A stretch of 64,000 bases of DNA from Schleiferiaceae bacterium (GTDB lineage Bacteria; Bacteroidota; Bacteroidia; Flavobacteriales; Schleiferiaceae). The translations under genes and the position numbers were made by a program. The notes beneath the pieces were generated by a model. The model was not told where the DNA came from, ran no database searches, and saw only the letters and a list, made by a program, of their open reading frames with translations. Positions 56,760 through 64,000 of this stretch are shown one piece after another; within the stretch, counting starts at the first letter, position 1; the number at the start of each line of letters is the position of its first letter. The DNA lies in assembly GCA_018401735.1 (NCBI GenBank), contig JAGYKI010000013.1:16003-80002 (forward strand). The letters are read 5' to 3'.

Positions 56760-57377
56760 TTAGCTATTGTTCTTAAGTTTGTACTCGAGGTATTTTATCC
56801 CATCTGCAGAAGCGATACCACGGATATGGTAGATTAGAATTTCACGCATTATTTCGGTAATTGACCATTTGCTTTGCTCAAAGAAACTTTCTTCTTGCAA
56901 CATTAAGCGCGCTCTACTATAGTATAGGAAGCTGACGATTTCGGCATTCAACTCCTCGCGGTAAATACCCTCTTCTTTGCCGCGTTTTATATTCTCCGTC
57001 ATTAAACGAAAGATTATTTCACGTTTGCGTTTCTCTAAGGAGGCACTTACCTCGGGGTAATAACGTTCCAATTGAAACTGTATGCTCGGATCGTGCTCTT
57101 CTATGCTTACGCAGATTTGTGCATCCATTTGAAACAGCATGTCTATGGCATTTCCATCTTTGTAATCCAGCAAGGCCAGCATGCGACTACTTATGGAAGC
57201 GAACGATTCATTCACGCCTTTGCGCACTAATTCCTCTTTATTAGCAAAGTACTTGTACAGCGTTTTCTTAGAGATACTGAGGTCTTTCGCAATATCATCC
57301 ATGGTTACTGGTCGTAAACCATAGCGATTAAACAAAGACACTGAGCGTGTTAATATTTCCTTTTCAATTTTCTCCAT
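56760..57377 (-). CDS. TetR-family transcriptional regulator of the efflux operon
   Basis: This 205-residue regulator has the N-terminal helix-turn-helix VTMDDIAKDLSISKKTLYKYFANKEELV at about 24-51. The C-terminal ligand-binding part is helical and of the usual size. It is the first gene of the operon and probably represses itself and the pump. A -7-like TACTTTTG lies 8 bases upstream of its start, so the mRNA could be nearly leaderless, and a 25-bp near-palindrome follows further upstream. Confidence 0.92.
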   Translation of the reverse strand: MEKIEKEILTRSVSLFNRYGLRPVTMDDIAKDLSISKKTLYKYFANKEELVRKGVNESFASISSRMLALLDYKDGNAIDMLFQMDAQICVSIEEHDPSIQFQLERYYPEVSASLEKRKREIIFRLMTENIKRGKEEGIYREELNAEIVSFLYYSRARLMLQEESFFEQSKWSITEIMREILIYHIRGIASADGIKYLEYKLKNNS

Positions 57378-57409
57378 GCGGCCGCAAAAGTAGAAAAAGA
57401 TTATACGTG

Positions 57410-57434
57410 GAAACTATATCACGTGAAAAGTTTC
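57410..57434. promoter_or_regulatory. Operator candidate for the TetR regulator
   Basis: GAAACT and AGTTTC form an inverted repeat with a central CACGTG palindrome, nearly symmetric over 25 bases. It starts 33 bases upstream of the tetR start and sits between tetR and the divergent asnS gene. TetR proteins bind palindromes of this size close to their own genes. Confidence 0.45.
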
Positions 57435-57513
57435 TTAGTTTAATGGTTTCTTAACATTTCATTCCATTACAAGCGAAAAATTTTGACCTTTGCCGCCAAT
57501 TAGAAAAGACAAC

Positions 57514-58938
57514 ATGCTCCTAATAAAAGATATACTTGATCAAAAACCCATCGGCACAAGCCATAGTGTAAAAGGCTGGGTAAGAACCTTTCGCAGCAAT
57601 CGTTTTATTGCTTTAAGCGATGGTAGTACCATTAGAACTTTACAAGCGGTAGTTGACTTCGAAAAGTTTGACGAAGCCCTATTAAAACGCATCACTACCG
57701 GGGCCGCCTTGTCCTTAATTGGCGATTTAGTTAGCTCACAAGGCAAAGGACAAGACGTAGAGCTTCTAGTAGAATCTTTGGAAGTTTTAGGCGATAGTAA
57801 TGTGGAAGAATATCCGCTTCAGCCTAAAAAACATTCTATGGAGTTTTTAAGGGAGAACGCCCATTTAAGAATGCGTACCAATACTTTTGGTGCCATTATG
57901 CGTTTGCGTCACAGCCTTTCTTTTGCCGTGCACGAATATTTTAATAAAAACAACTTCTTCTGGATGCACACGCCCATAATTACAGGCAGTGATGCCGAAG
58001 GAGCGGGTGAAATGTTTAATGTTTCGGTTTTAGATAAAAAAAATCCTCCCTTAAAGGAAGATGGCAGCATCGACTACAGTCAAGACTTTTTTGCCAAAGA
58101 AACCAACCTCACTGTTTCGGGACAGCTCGAAGCGGAATTGGGCGCTTTGGCTCTAAGCAAAGTTTATACTTTCGGCCCTACATTTAGAGCGGAAAACTCC
58201 AATACCAGTCGTCACCTCGCCGAGTTTTGGATGATTGAGCCCGAAGTGGCTTTCGCAGATTTAAATAGCAATATGGATCTGGCGGAAGACTTTTTAAAGT
58301 ACGTTATTGCTTACGCTCTCGAAAACTGCAAACACGATTTAGAATTCTTAGAATCTCGTTTAGTAGAGGAAGAAAAAATGAAGCCCCAAAACGAACGCAG
58401 CGCCTTGCCTTTGCGCGAAAAACTGCAATTTGTGGCCGACAATAACTTCCGCAGAGTAAGCTATACCGAAGCGATTGACATTTTACGCAACTCGAAACCG
58501 AATAAAAAGAAGAAGTTTAAATACATCATCGAAGAATGGGGCGCTGACTTACAGAGTGAGCACGAAAAATTCTTAGTACAGCACTTTAATGCGCCCGTAA
58601 TTTTATTTGATTATCCTGCAAATATCAAGGCCTTTTACATGCGCTTAAACGAAGATGGAAAAACCGTGCGCGCCATGGACATCCTCTTCCCCGGCATTGG
58701 CGAAATTGTAGGCGGTTCGCAAAGGGAAGAACGCCACGATGTGCTCTTAGAAAAAATGAAAGAATTTAGCATCGATCCCGAAGAATTACAGTGGTACCTA
58801 GATACGCGTAAATTCGGCACCTGCGTACACAGTGGCTTTGGTTTAGGCTTCGAACGCCTAGTATTATTCGTAAGCGGTATGACCAATATTCGCGATGTAA
58901 TACCTTTTCCCAGGACACCCGGTAACGCGGAGTTTTAG
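57514..58938 (+). CDS. asnS: Asparaginyl-tRNA synthetase
   Basis: This class II enzyme charges tRNA(Asn). The ATG at 57514 ([14 protein letters not shown]) is preferred to an in-frame TTG at 57490. The N-terminal OB-fold starts at [11 protein letters not shown]. Motif 2 is [20 protein letters not shown] and motif 3 is [16 protein letters not shown]. The ending [17 protein letters not shown] is distinctive for AsnRS. Length 474 residues. A GACCTTTG at 57485-57492 is a partial match to the -7 element. Confidence 0.97.
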   Translation: MLLIKDILDQKPIGTSHSVKGWVRTFRSNRFIALSDGSTIRTLQAVVDFEKFDEALLKRITTGAALSLIGDLVSSQGKGQDVELLVESLEVLGDSNVEEYPLQPKKHSMEFLRENAHLRMRTNTFGAIMRLRHSLSFAVHEYFNKNNFFWMHTPIITGSDAEGAGEMFNVSVLDKKNPPLKEDGSIDYSQDFFAKETNLTVSGQLEAELGALALSKVYTFGPTFRAENSNTSRHLAEFWMIEPEVAFADLNSNMDLAEDFLKYVIAYALENCKHDLEFLESRLVEEEKMKPQNERSALPLREKLQFVADNNFRRVSYTEAIDILRNSKPNKKKKFKYIIEEWGADLQSEHEKFLVQHFNAPVILFDYPANIKAFYMRLNEDGKTVRAMDILFPGIGEIVGGSQREERHDVLLEKMKEFSIDPEELQWYLDTRKFGTCVHSGFGLGFERLVLFVSGMTNIRDVIPFPRTPGNAEF

Positions 58939-58969
58939 GCGCTTGCGCAGATGACAATAGAATAGTAAG

Positions 58970-58999
58970 ACGGCTCAGAATAATCTGGGCCGTTTTTTT
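58970..58999 (+). terminator. Intrinsic terminator after asnS
   Basis: ACGGCTCAG (58970-58978) pairs with CTGGGCCGT (58985-58993) with one G-T pair and a 6-base loop, followed by seven Ts. Confidence 0.85.
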
Positions 59000-59009
59000 G
59001 GCCTACTAC

Positions 59010-59044
59010 CTGAGTTTGCTCTAATTTTACATCAAACTTGGGTT
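59010..59044 (-). repeat. Degenerate copy E of the dispersed repeat
   Basis: On the minus strand this resembles the outer end of the dispersed repeat, sharing the CTAATTTTAC-TC-AACT core seen in copy C, with several substitutions and a short insertion. It lies just after the asnS terminator. Confidence 0.45.
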
Positions 59045-59137
59045 TTAAAATTAGGAAAATCAGGTGGAGACTAATTTCGGCAAACTAATTGCTAGGAGCC
59101 ACAATCTTTAGTAATTTCACGCCATTAAGATTGCCCC

Positions 59138-60598
59138 ATGTTAAAGCAGCAACTGCAGCAAAAACTTCTTCAGAAACTCTCGCCTCAGCAAATCCAGCTG
59201 ATGAAGCTGATTCAGTTGCCTACGCTCGCCCTTGAGCAAAAGATTAAAGAGGAAATTGAAAGCAATCCCGCCCTCGATGAAGGCAGTGAAGCCGATCAAA
59301 ACGAAGACGATGAATTTGACTACGATCAAGACTTAAATGAAAGTAGCGATGAGGGCAATGATGTTGACGATATAAACATAGATGAATACCTCAGCGACGA
59401 TGAGGTGCCCGACTACCGCCTGCAAGCCAACAACTATTCCAAAGATGATGAAGACAGCAAAGTGCCTATTACTGGTGGCATTAGCTTTCACGAATATTTA
59501 ATCAGCCAATTAGCCACCTTTAGTTTTAACGATCAAGATCGGCAGATAGCCGAATACTTGGTTGGCAATATCGACGACGATGGTTATATCCGTCGTGAAT
59601 TACGCGCCATTGTTGATGATTTAGCTTTTACCCAAAATATTTTTGTGGAAGAAGAAGAGCTAGAAAAAGTATTGGCCAAGGTGCAAAAAATGGATCCTGC
59701 GGGTGTGGGTGCGCGCAATTTAAAAGAGTGCCTTTCTCTACAATTAGCCCGCAATACGCCCAGTTACCATGTGCGCTTAGCTTCCGAAATTATTGAGGAC
59801 TATTTTGTCGAGTTTACCAAAAAGCATTACGATAAACTAATTGTTCGCTTAGACATCGACGAAGAAGACCTGAAATTAGCCATTGAAGAAATCGTGCGTT
59901 TAAATCCCAAACCTGGTAACAGTTCTAGTAACTCTAGCGGCGATTTACAGGTCGTGATTCCCGATTATACCATCACCATAAACGACGGAGAATTAGAGCT
60001 AAGCCTAAACTCGCGTAATGCTCCCGAGTTGAACGTTAGCCGTGAGTATAAAGACATGCTGGAGACCTATAAGGATACCAACAAAAAAAATAAGGCCCAA
60101 AAAGATGCTGCCCTTTTTGTGAAGCAAAAGCTCGACAGTGCAAAGTGGTTTATCGAAGCCATTCGTCAGCGCCAGCAAACACTAATGATTACCATGAGCG
60201 CCATTATGGAGTATCAAAAAGAATACTTCTTTACAGGAGATGAGCGCAAATTACGCCCCATGATTCTCAAAGATATTGCCGATGAAATTGGCATGGACAT
60301 CTCTACCGTTTCCCGTGTAGCTAGTAATAAGTACGTTTCTACACCCTACGGAACTTTTTTAATCAAACAATTTTTCAGCGAAAGCATGAAAAATGAAGCC
60401 GGTGAAGATGTAAGTACACGAGAGATTAAAAAAATTTTAGAGGATTCCATTGGCGAGGAAGACAAACACAAACCGCTTACCGACGATAAATTGGCCGCTT
60501 TACTCAAAGAAAAAGGTTATCCCATTGCCCGACGAACCGTAGCGAAATATCGTGAGCAATTGGATATTCCCGTAGCGCGTTTACGCAAAGAATTATAA
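59138..60598 (+). CDS. rpoN: RNA polymerase sigma-54 factor
   Basis: This is the alternative sigma factor that needs AAA+ activators. Region I is the Gln/Leu-rich start (LKQQLQQKLLQKLSPQQIQL). An acidic region II follows at about 48-95 (rich in Asp and Glu). The core-binding region includes MDPAGVGARNLKECL. The DNA-binding part includes LKDIADEIGMDISTVSRVASNKYV and the RpoN box ARRTVAKYREQL near the C-terminus. The 486-residue length is normal. The next gene begins one base after its stop. Confidence 0.97.
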   Translation: MLKQQLQQKLLQKLSPQQIQLMKLIQLPTLALEQKIKEEIESNPALDEGSEADQNEDDEFDYDQDLNESSDEGNDVDDINIDEYLSDDEVPDYRLQANNYSKDDEDSKVPITGGISFHEYLISQLATFSFNDQDRQIAEYLVGNIDDDGYIRRELRAIVDDLAFTQNIFVEEEELEKVLAKVQKMDPAGVGARNLKECLSLQLARNTPSYHVRLASEIIEDYFVEFTKKHYDKLIVRLDIDEEDLKLAIEEIVRLNPKPGNSSSNSSGDLQVVIPDYTITINDGELELSLNSRNAPELNVSREYKDMLETYKDTNKKNKAQKDAALFVKQKLDSAKWFIEAIRQRQQTLMITMSAIMEYQKEYFFTGDERKLRPMILKDIADEIGMDISTVSRVASNKYVSTPYGTFLIKQFFSESMKNEAGEDVSTREIKKILEDSIGEEDKHKPLTDDKLAALLKEKGYPIARRTVAKYREQLDIPVARLRKEL

Positions 60599-60599
60599 T

Positions 60600-61202
60600 A
60601 TGAATAAAAGCCTAGCCAAAGCGATATCGGTATTATTTCATCCTGCCATTTATCCCATTGTGGGCATCTTCCTTATCCTACGTCATTTACCGTATCACTA
60701 TTCACATCGGGTGGTAGTTTTAAGCATCAGTATGGTTTTTGTAGGTACTTATTTAATTCCTGTACTAATTAGCCTTTTACTATTTCGCTTGCGCTTGATT
60801 AGCAGCTTAATGATGGAGAATGCTAGAGACCGCCGCTGGCCCTATGCCTTTGGGGCGATCTCTTTTATTTTTACCGCTCACTTTATTTATCAAGCCGAAT
60901 TAGCCAGTGAAGCCTATCTCTTCCTCTTTGGCTCCGCCTTGGTTATCCTGCTCCACCTTTTACTACTAAGCTTTTTGAAACCTAGCGCCCATATGGCTGG
61001 CATTGGTGGTTTCTTGGCCTTATTAATGGCCGTTTCCGCAAAGTATTCCCTTAATGTATTGCCCTTTATAGTTCTCCTTTTTTTATTAGCCGGGGTTATT
61101 GGCAGTGCTCGCTTAACGCTAGATGCGCATACACCGCGCGAATTGTGGTTGGGATTTATAAGCGGATTGGTAATCGTGTTTTCGACGATTTATTTTATTT
61201 AA
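60600..61202 (+). CDS. PAP2-like integral membrane protein
   Basis: This 200-residue membrane protein has about six hydrophobic segments. Weak forms of the three PAP2 phosphatase motifs can be read: MENARDRRWPY for motif 1, PSAHMAG for the PSGH motif, and SARLTLDAHTPREL for the SR-H-D motif with Glu in place of the final Asp. It may be a lipid phosphate phosphatase or an inactive relative. The start is one base after the rpoN stop, so the two are probably cotranscribed. Confidence 0.75.
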   Translation: MNKSLAKAISVLFHPAIYPIVGIFLILRHLPYHYSHRVVVLSISMVFVGTYLIPVLISLLLFRLRLISSLMMENARDRRWPYAFGAISFIFTAHFIYQAELASEAYLFLFGSALVILLHLLLLSFLKPSAHMAGIGGFLALLMAVSAKYSLNVLPFIVLLFLLAGVIGSARLTLDAHTPRELWLGFISGLVIVFSTIYFI

Positions 61203-61424
61203 GCTGGGTTCGAAGTCCATCTGCTTAGCGAGAAATTGGCACCGAATGTTGCTCATTACCCTACTTGTGAAAGTAAATTTAGCACATTGTTAATCAGTGA
61301 TTTATATTTTAGCATCTTGCCACTCACTTCTCTCGGTTCGCCGCTTTTGCCTTAGCCTTTGCACTTAGGATTTCTCGAGTCTAGGAGGAATTAAAGCCAA
61401 CACCTGTGTATAAACAACCTTTTC

Positions 61425-62107
61425 CTAAAACATAAAACTAAAACCAACCCCAAAGGGTCTGATACTTTCTAAAGAAGCAGCACGAGTACCCCCTTGCGAA
61501 AGTATTTCACCCCCTGTGTATAATGGCGTGAGCGAATAAAAAGCATACAGACTAGTAATACCGTAACCTAGCTTTACATAGGCATCTGCGCGAAAGCGCG
61601 CCAAATCATCGAGTTGATAATAACGCACCCGTGAGTTTTCACGTCTAATCCGAGAGTTATCTAAGGTTCGTACCCCAGCTCGCGCGCCAAGGTAAAAACG
61701 ATAGAATTTTCCCGCCTTATTTTTCTTGGAGCGAAAACGCAGTTCCACTGGAATGTAGAGATATTGCAGGTTTTGCGAAGCACTTTTGAAAGTGGTGTCC
61801 GTTCCCAATTCATAAATGCCTTCGCCCGTTTTTAAATCGGTGCTTATCAAATGGTTGTTGCCATAACTTGAAAGGAATACGACAGACCGTATCCTATTCC
61901 CCCTTTCACTCCAGCTCGCTTCAAAAACATAAAAACCTACGTCGGCCGCTACGCTCCAAATAGCGTTTTCGTACCAGCGGGCGCATCTGCGAAAGCAAGA
62001 TAACTGAGGTCGTAAAAACGAAGTTTTCGTGTTTGGGTAAAGCTTTTTTGCGCTAGCATACCAAGGCTTATAAGAAGGACAGCAATAGAAGAAAGGGTGG
62101 TTTTCAT
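61425..62107 (-). pseudogene. Frameshifted outer-membrane beta-barrel protein gene
   Basis: From the ATG at 62107 one frame gives a normal signal peptide (MKTTLSSIAVLLISLGMLAQ), then RKLRFYDLSYLAFADAP, and stops near 61950. The next frame continues without a break as VAADVGFYVFEASWSERG and runs to 61425. Its C-terminal part has alternating beta-strands (YLYIPVELRFRS, FYLGARAGVRTL, AYVKLGYGITSLYAF) and ends in an aromatic (VGFSFMF). This is a small porin-like or PorT-like outer-membrane barrel. Joining the two frames needs one extra base near 61945-61955. It is either a real recent frameshift or a sequencing error. The gene converges with the PAP2-like gene. Confidence 0.75.
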
Positions 62108-62194
62108 ACATCTTAATTGCAATTTAGAGAAATGAAATCTATCAGAGGATAGCAGTTCACAATGGAATTAAGCACACAAACATTTAATTTCAAT

Positions 62195-62202
62195 TACTTT
62201 TG
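62195..62202 (+). promoter_or_regulatory. Candidate -7 promoter element of lysS
   Basis: TACTTTTG matches the TAnnTTTG -7 consensus 19 bases before the lysS ATG, the same arrangement as at trpS. No -33 TTG was found at the expected distance. Confidence 0.45.
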
Positions 62203-62220
62203 CGCGAAATTTCTTAAGCT

Positions 62221-63954
62221 ATGAGTCAGCATTTGTCCGAACAAGAATTACAAAGAAGAGAGGCCCTTAAAAGCTTACGCGAGATGGGTATAGACCCTTA
62301 TCCTGCCGCTGAATATAAGGCGAGCCATTTTTCTAAGGACATCCACGCCGCCTACGAAGATAATTCAGAAGCTCAAGAATGGAAAGAAGTATGCATTAGC
62401 GGCCGCATGATGACCCAGCGTATAAATGGTAAAGCTTCCTTTGCTGACGTAATGGATAGCCATGGCCGCGTACAAGTATATTTCAACCGCGATATTCTTT
62501 GCCCGGGTGAAGACAAAGAACTCTACAATACTGTATTCAAGCGCCTACTTGACATTGGCGATTTTATTGGTATTACAGGGCGTGTTTTTAAAACCAATAT
62601 GGGCGAAATTACGATTGAAGCGCACAGCCTAACCGTGCTTAGCAAATCCCTACGCCCCCTGCCCATTGTTAAGAAAGACAAAGAAGGAAATATATACGAT
62701 GCCTTTACCAATCCCGAGCAGCGCTACCGCATGCGTTATGTGGATTTGGTGGTAAATGATAAAGTGAAAAACACCTTTATAACCCGCACCCGCATTATGA
62801 ATGCGATGCGCGAGTTTTTCAATCGTAAAGACTATTTAGAAGTAGAAACTCCTATTTTACAGCCCATTCCTGGCGGTGCGGCAGCGCGTCCTTTTATCAC
62901 GCATCACAATGCTTTAGATATGCCGCTTTACCTGCGTATCGCCAACGAGCTATACCTAAAACGCCTTATTGTCGGAGGTTTTGAAGGGGTTTATGAATTT
63001 GCCAAAGACTTCCGTAATGAGGGGATGGATCGCACCCATAACCCCGAGTTTACAGTAATGGAAATCTACGTGGCTTATAAAGACTACTTCTGGATGATGA
63101 ACTTCACCGAAGAAATGTTAGAGCATGTAGTTACTAGCGTTAATAAGGGATCTACCGAAGTAAAATTAGGCGACAAGTTGCTAAACTTTAAAGCGCCTTT
63201 TGCACGTATCACTATGGTAGATGCGATAAAAGAGCATACCGGCTACGATATTACCGGCATGGATGAGGCGGCTTTACGCGATGTGTGTAAGGCGCTCAAC
63301 ATCGAAACCGATGATAGCATGGGCAAGGGTAAATTGATTGATGAGATTTTCGGCGAGAAATGCGAAGGAAATTACATCCAACCGACTTTTATTACCGATT
63401 ACCCAGTGGAGATGTCGCCGCTTTGTAAAAAGCACCGCGATAATCCCGATTTCACAGAACGTTTCGAATTGATGATTAATGGTAAAGAAGTGGCAAATGC
63501 CTATTCGGAGCTAAACGATCCCATCGATCAACGCGAGCGTTTTGAAGAGCAATTAAACCTTTCTGCCAAGGGCGACGATGAGGCGATGTTTATCGATCAA
63601 GACTTCTTGCGCGCTTTAGAATTTGGCATGCCGCCTACTTCAGGAATGGGTATTGGTATTGATCGCTTGACCATGATGTTGACCGATAATTCCAGTATTC
63701 AAGAAGTGCTTTTCTTCCCGCAAATGAAGCCCGAAAATAAAGAGAGCAAAAAAGTATTAGAGCTAAACGAAGGCGAAAAAGCGATTTTCGAGATCTTAAA
63801 AGTAGAAAACCGCTTGGCGCTAGATGACTTGAAAACACGCTCGGGTCTTTCCAACAAAGCCTGGGACAAAAGTATTAAAGGTCTAGCCAAGATGGGCTTG
63901 AGCAAAGTGGAGAAAACCGAAGAAGGGCTTTTCGTAGAGTTAGCAGAAGACTAG
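62221..63954 (+). CDS. lysS: Lysyl-tRNA synthetase, class II
   Basis: This is the cytoplasmic class II enzyme that charges tRNA(Lys). The N-terminal OB-fold includes VCISGRMMTQRINGKASFADV. Motif 2 is KDFRNEGMDRTHNPEFTVME and motif 3 is GMGIGIDRLTMMLTDN, followed by IQEVLFFPQMKPE. The 577 residues include a C-terminal extension of about 75 residues after that point (NEGEKAIFEILKVENRLALD to GLFVELAED), predicted to be a small winged-helix-like domain. This extension is common in LysRS of Bacteroidota. The stop is 3 bases before a copy of the dispersed repeat. Confidence 0.97.
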   Translation: MSQHLSEQELQRREALKSLREMGIDPYPAAEYKASHFSKDIHAAYEDNSEAQEWKEVCISGRMMTQRINGKASFADVMDSHGRVQVYFNRDILCPGEDKELYNTVFKRLLDIGDFIGITGRVFKTNMGEITIEAHSLTVLSKSLRPLPIVKKDKEGNIYDAFTNPEQRYRMRYVDLVVNDKVKNTFITRTRIMNAMREFFNRKDYLEVETPILQPIPGGAAARPFITHHNALDMPLYLRIANELYLKRLIVGGFEGVYEFAKDFRNEGMDRTHNPEFTVMEIYVAYKDYFWMMNFTEEMLEHVVTSVNKGSTEVKLGDKLLNFKAPFARITMVDAIKEHTGYDITGMDEAALRDVCKALNIETDDSMGKGKLIDEIFGEKCEGNYIQPTFITDYPVEMSPLCKKHRDNPDFTERFELMINGKEVANAYSELNDPIDQRERFEEQLNLSAKGDDEAMFIDQDFLRALEFGMPPTSGMGIGIDRLTMMLTDNSSIQEVLFFPQMKPENKESKKVLELNEGEKAIFEILKVENRLALDDLKTRSGLSNKAWDKSIKGLAKMGLSKVEKTEEGLFVELAED

Positions 63955-63957
63955 AAG

Positions 63958-64000
63958 AACGTGAGTTCGACTATAAATCATAGCCTCAGATTTTCAATAA
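63958..64000 (+). repeat. Dispersed 43-bp repeat, copy D (runs to window end)
   Basis: Begins AACGTGAGTTCGAC three bases after the lysS stop and ends at the last base of the window. It is identical over 43 bases to the reverse complement of 30847-30889. The element probably continues beyond the window. Confidence 0.9.

Noticed and set aside
23699..58938. Apparent redundancy of GatCAB and AsnRS
   Set aside because: GatCAB is still needed for Gln-tRNA(Gln), so having both is normal.
61203..61424. Possible small gene between the PAP2-like gene and the barrel gene
   Set aside because: No frame of useful length or recognisable similarity was found; nothing else is supported there.
1..64000. CRISPR arrays, tRNA or rRNA genes, prophage or integrase genes
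   Set aside because: None was seen on either strand; the only mobile-type signals are the dispersed repeats.

Overview
The window looks like the chromosome of a marine member of the Bacteroidota, probably Flavobacteriales or a related order. The evidence is: SusC/SusD outer-membrane uptake proteins, type IX secretion (T9SS) sorting domains, gliding-motility-type C-terminal domains, TAnnTTTG-type -7 promoter elements, few Shine-Dalgarno sequences, and a moderate-to-low GC content. No rRNA, tRNA or CRISPR array was seen.

Region 1 (1-23.7 kb) is a polysaccharide utilisation locus for a beta-1,3-glucan, most likely algal laminarin. A tightly spaced plus-strand cluster holds an SGLT-like symporter (cut by the window edge), an MFS sugar porter, a GH16 lipoprotein, a GH30 lipoprotein, a large cytoplasmic GH149-like phosphorylase, a 1372-residue T9SS-secreted GH81 with CBM6- and CBM56-like modules, and a GH17 lipoprotein. 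A convergent minus-strand operon holds susC, susD, a PKD-containing surface glycan-binding lipoprotein and a second GH16 lipoprotein. A small divergent GH16-like lipoprotein lies beyond susC. The inferred flow is: surface GH16/GH17/GH81 cut the beta-1,3 chain, GH30 removes beta-1,6 branches, SusCD imports oligosaccharides, MFS/SSS porters cross the inner membrane, and the phosphorylase releases glucose-1-phosphate. No dedicated regulator gene is visible, but a 23-bp palindrome sits in the susC promoter.

Region 2 (23.7-43.7 kb) is mostly housekeeping: gatC, plsC, trpS and lepA, then a yceD-rpmF-plsX-fabH-accB-accC operon for fatty-acid precursor synthesis, pepA-pdxA, ribE and dxs. It also holds two secreted proteins with T9SS type-B C-terminal domains, a broken relative of one of them, a collapsed VOC/glyoxalase remnant, and a dispersed repeat family that includes a MITE-like element between ribE and dxs.

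Region 3 (43.7-57.4 kb) holds three tandem paralogous secreted proteins of unknown function, an M48-type metallopeptidase, and a TetR-headed tripartite RND efflux operon (tetR, tolC-like, membrane fusion protein, RND pump).

Region 4 (57.4-64 kb) holds asnS, rpoN (sigma-54), a PAP2-like membrane protein, a frameshifted outer-membrane beta-barrel gene and lysS. The window ends inside another copy of the dispersed repeat, identical to an inverted copy 33 kb away.
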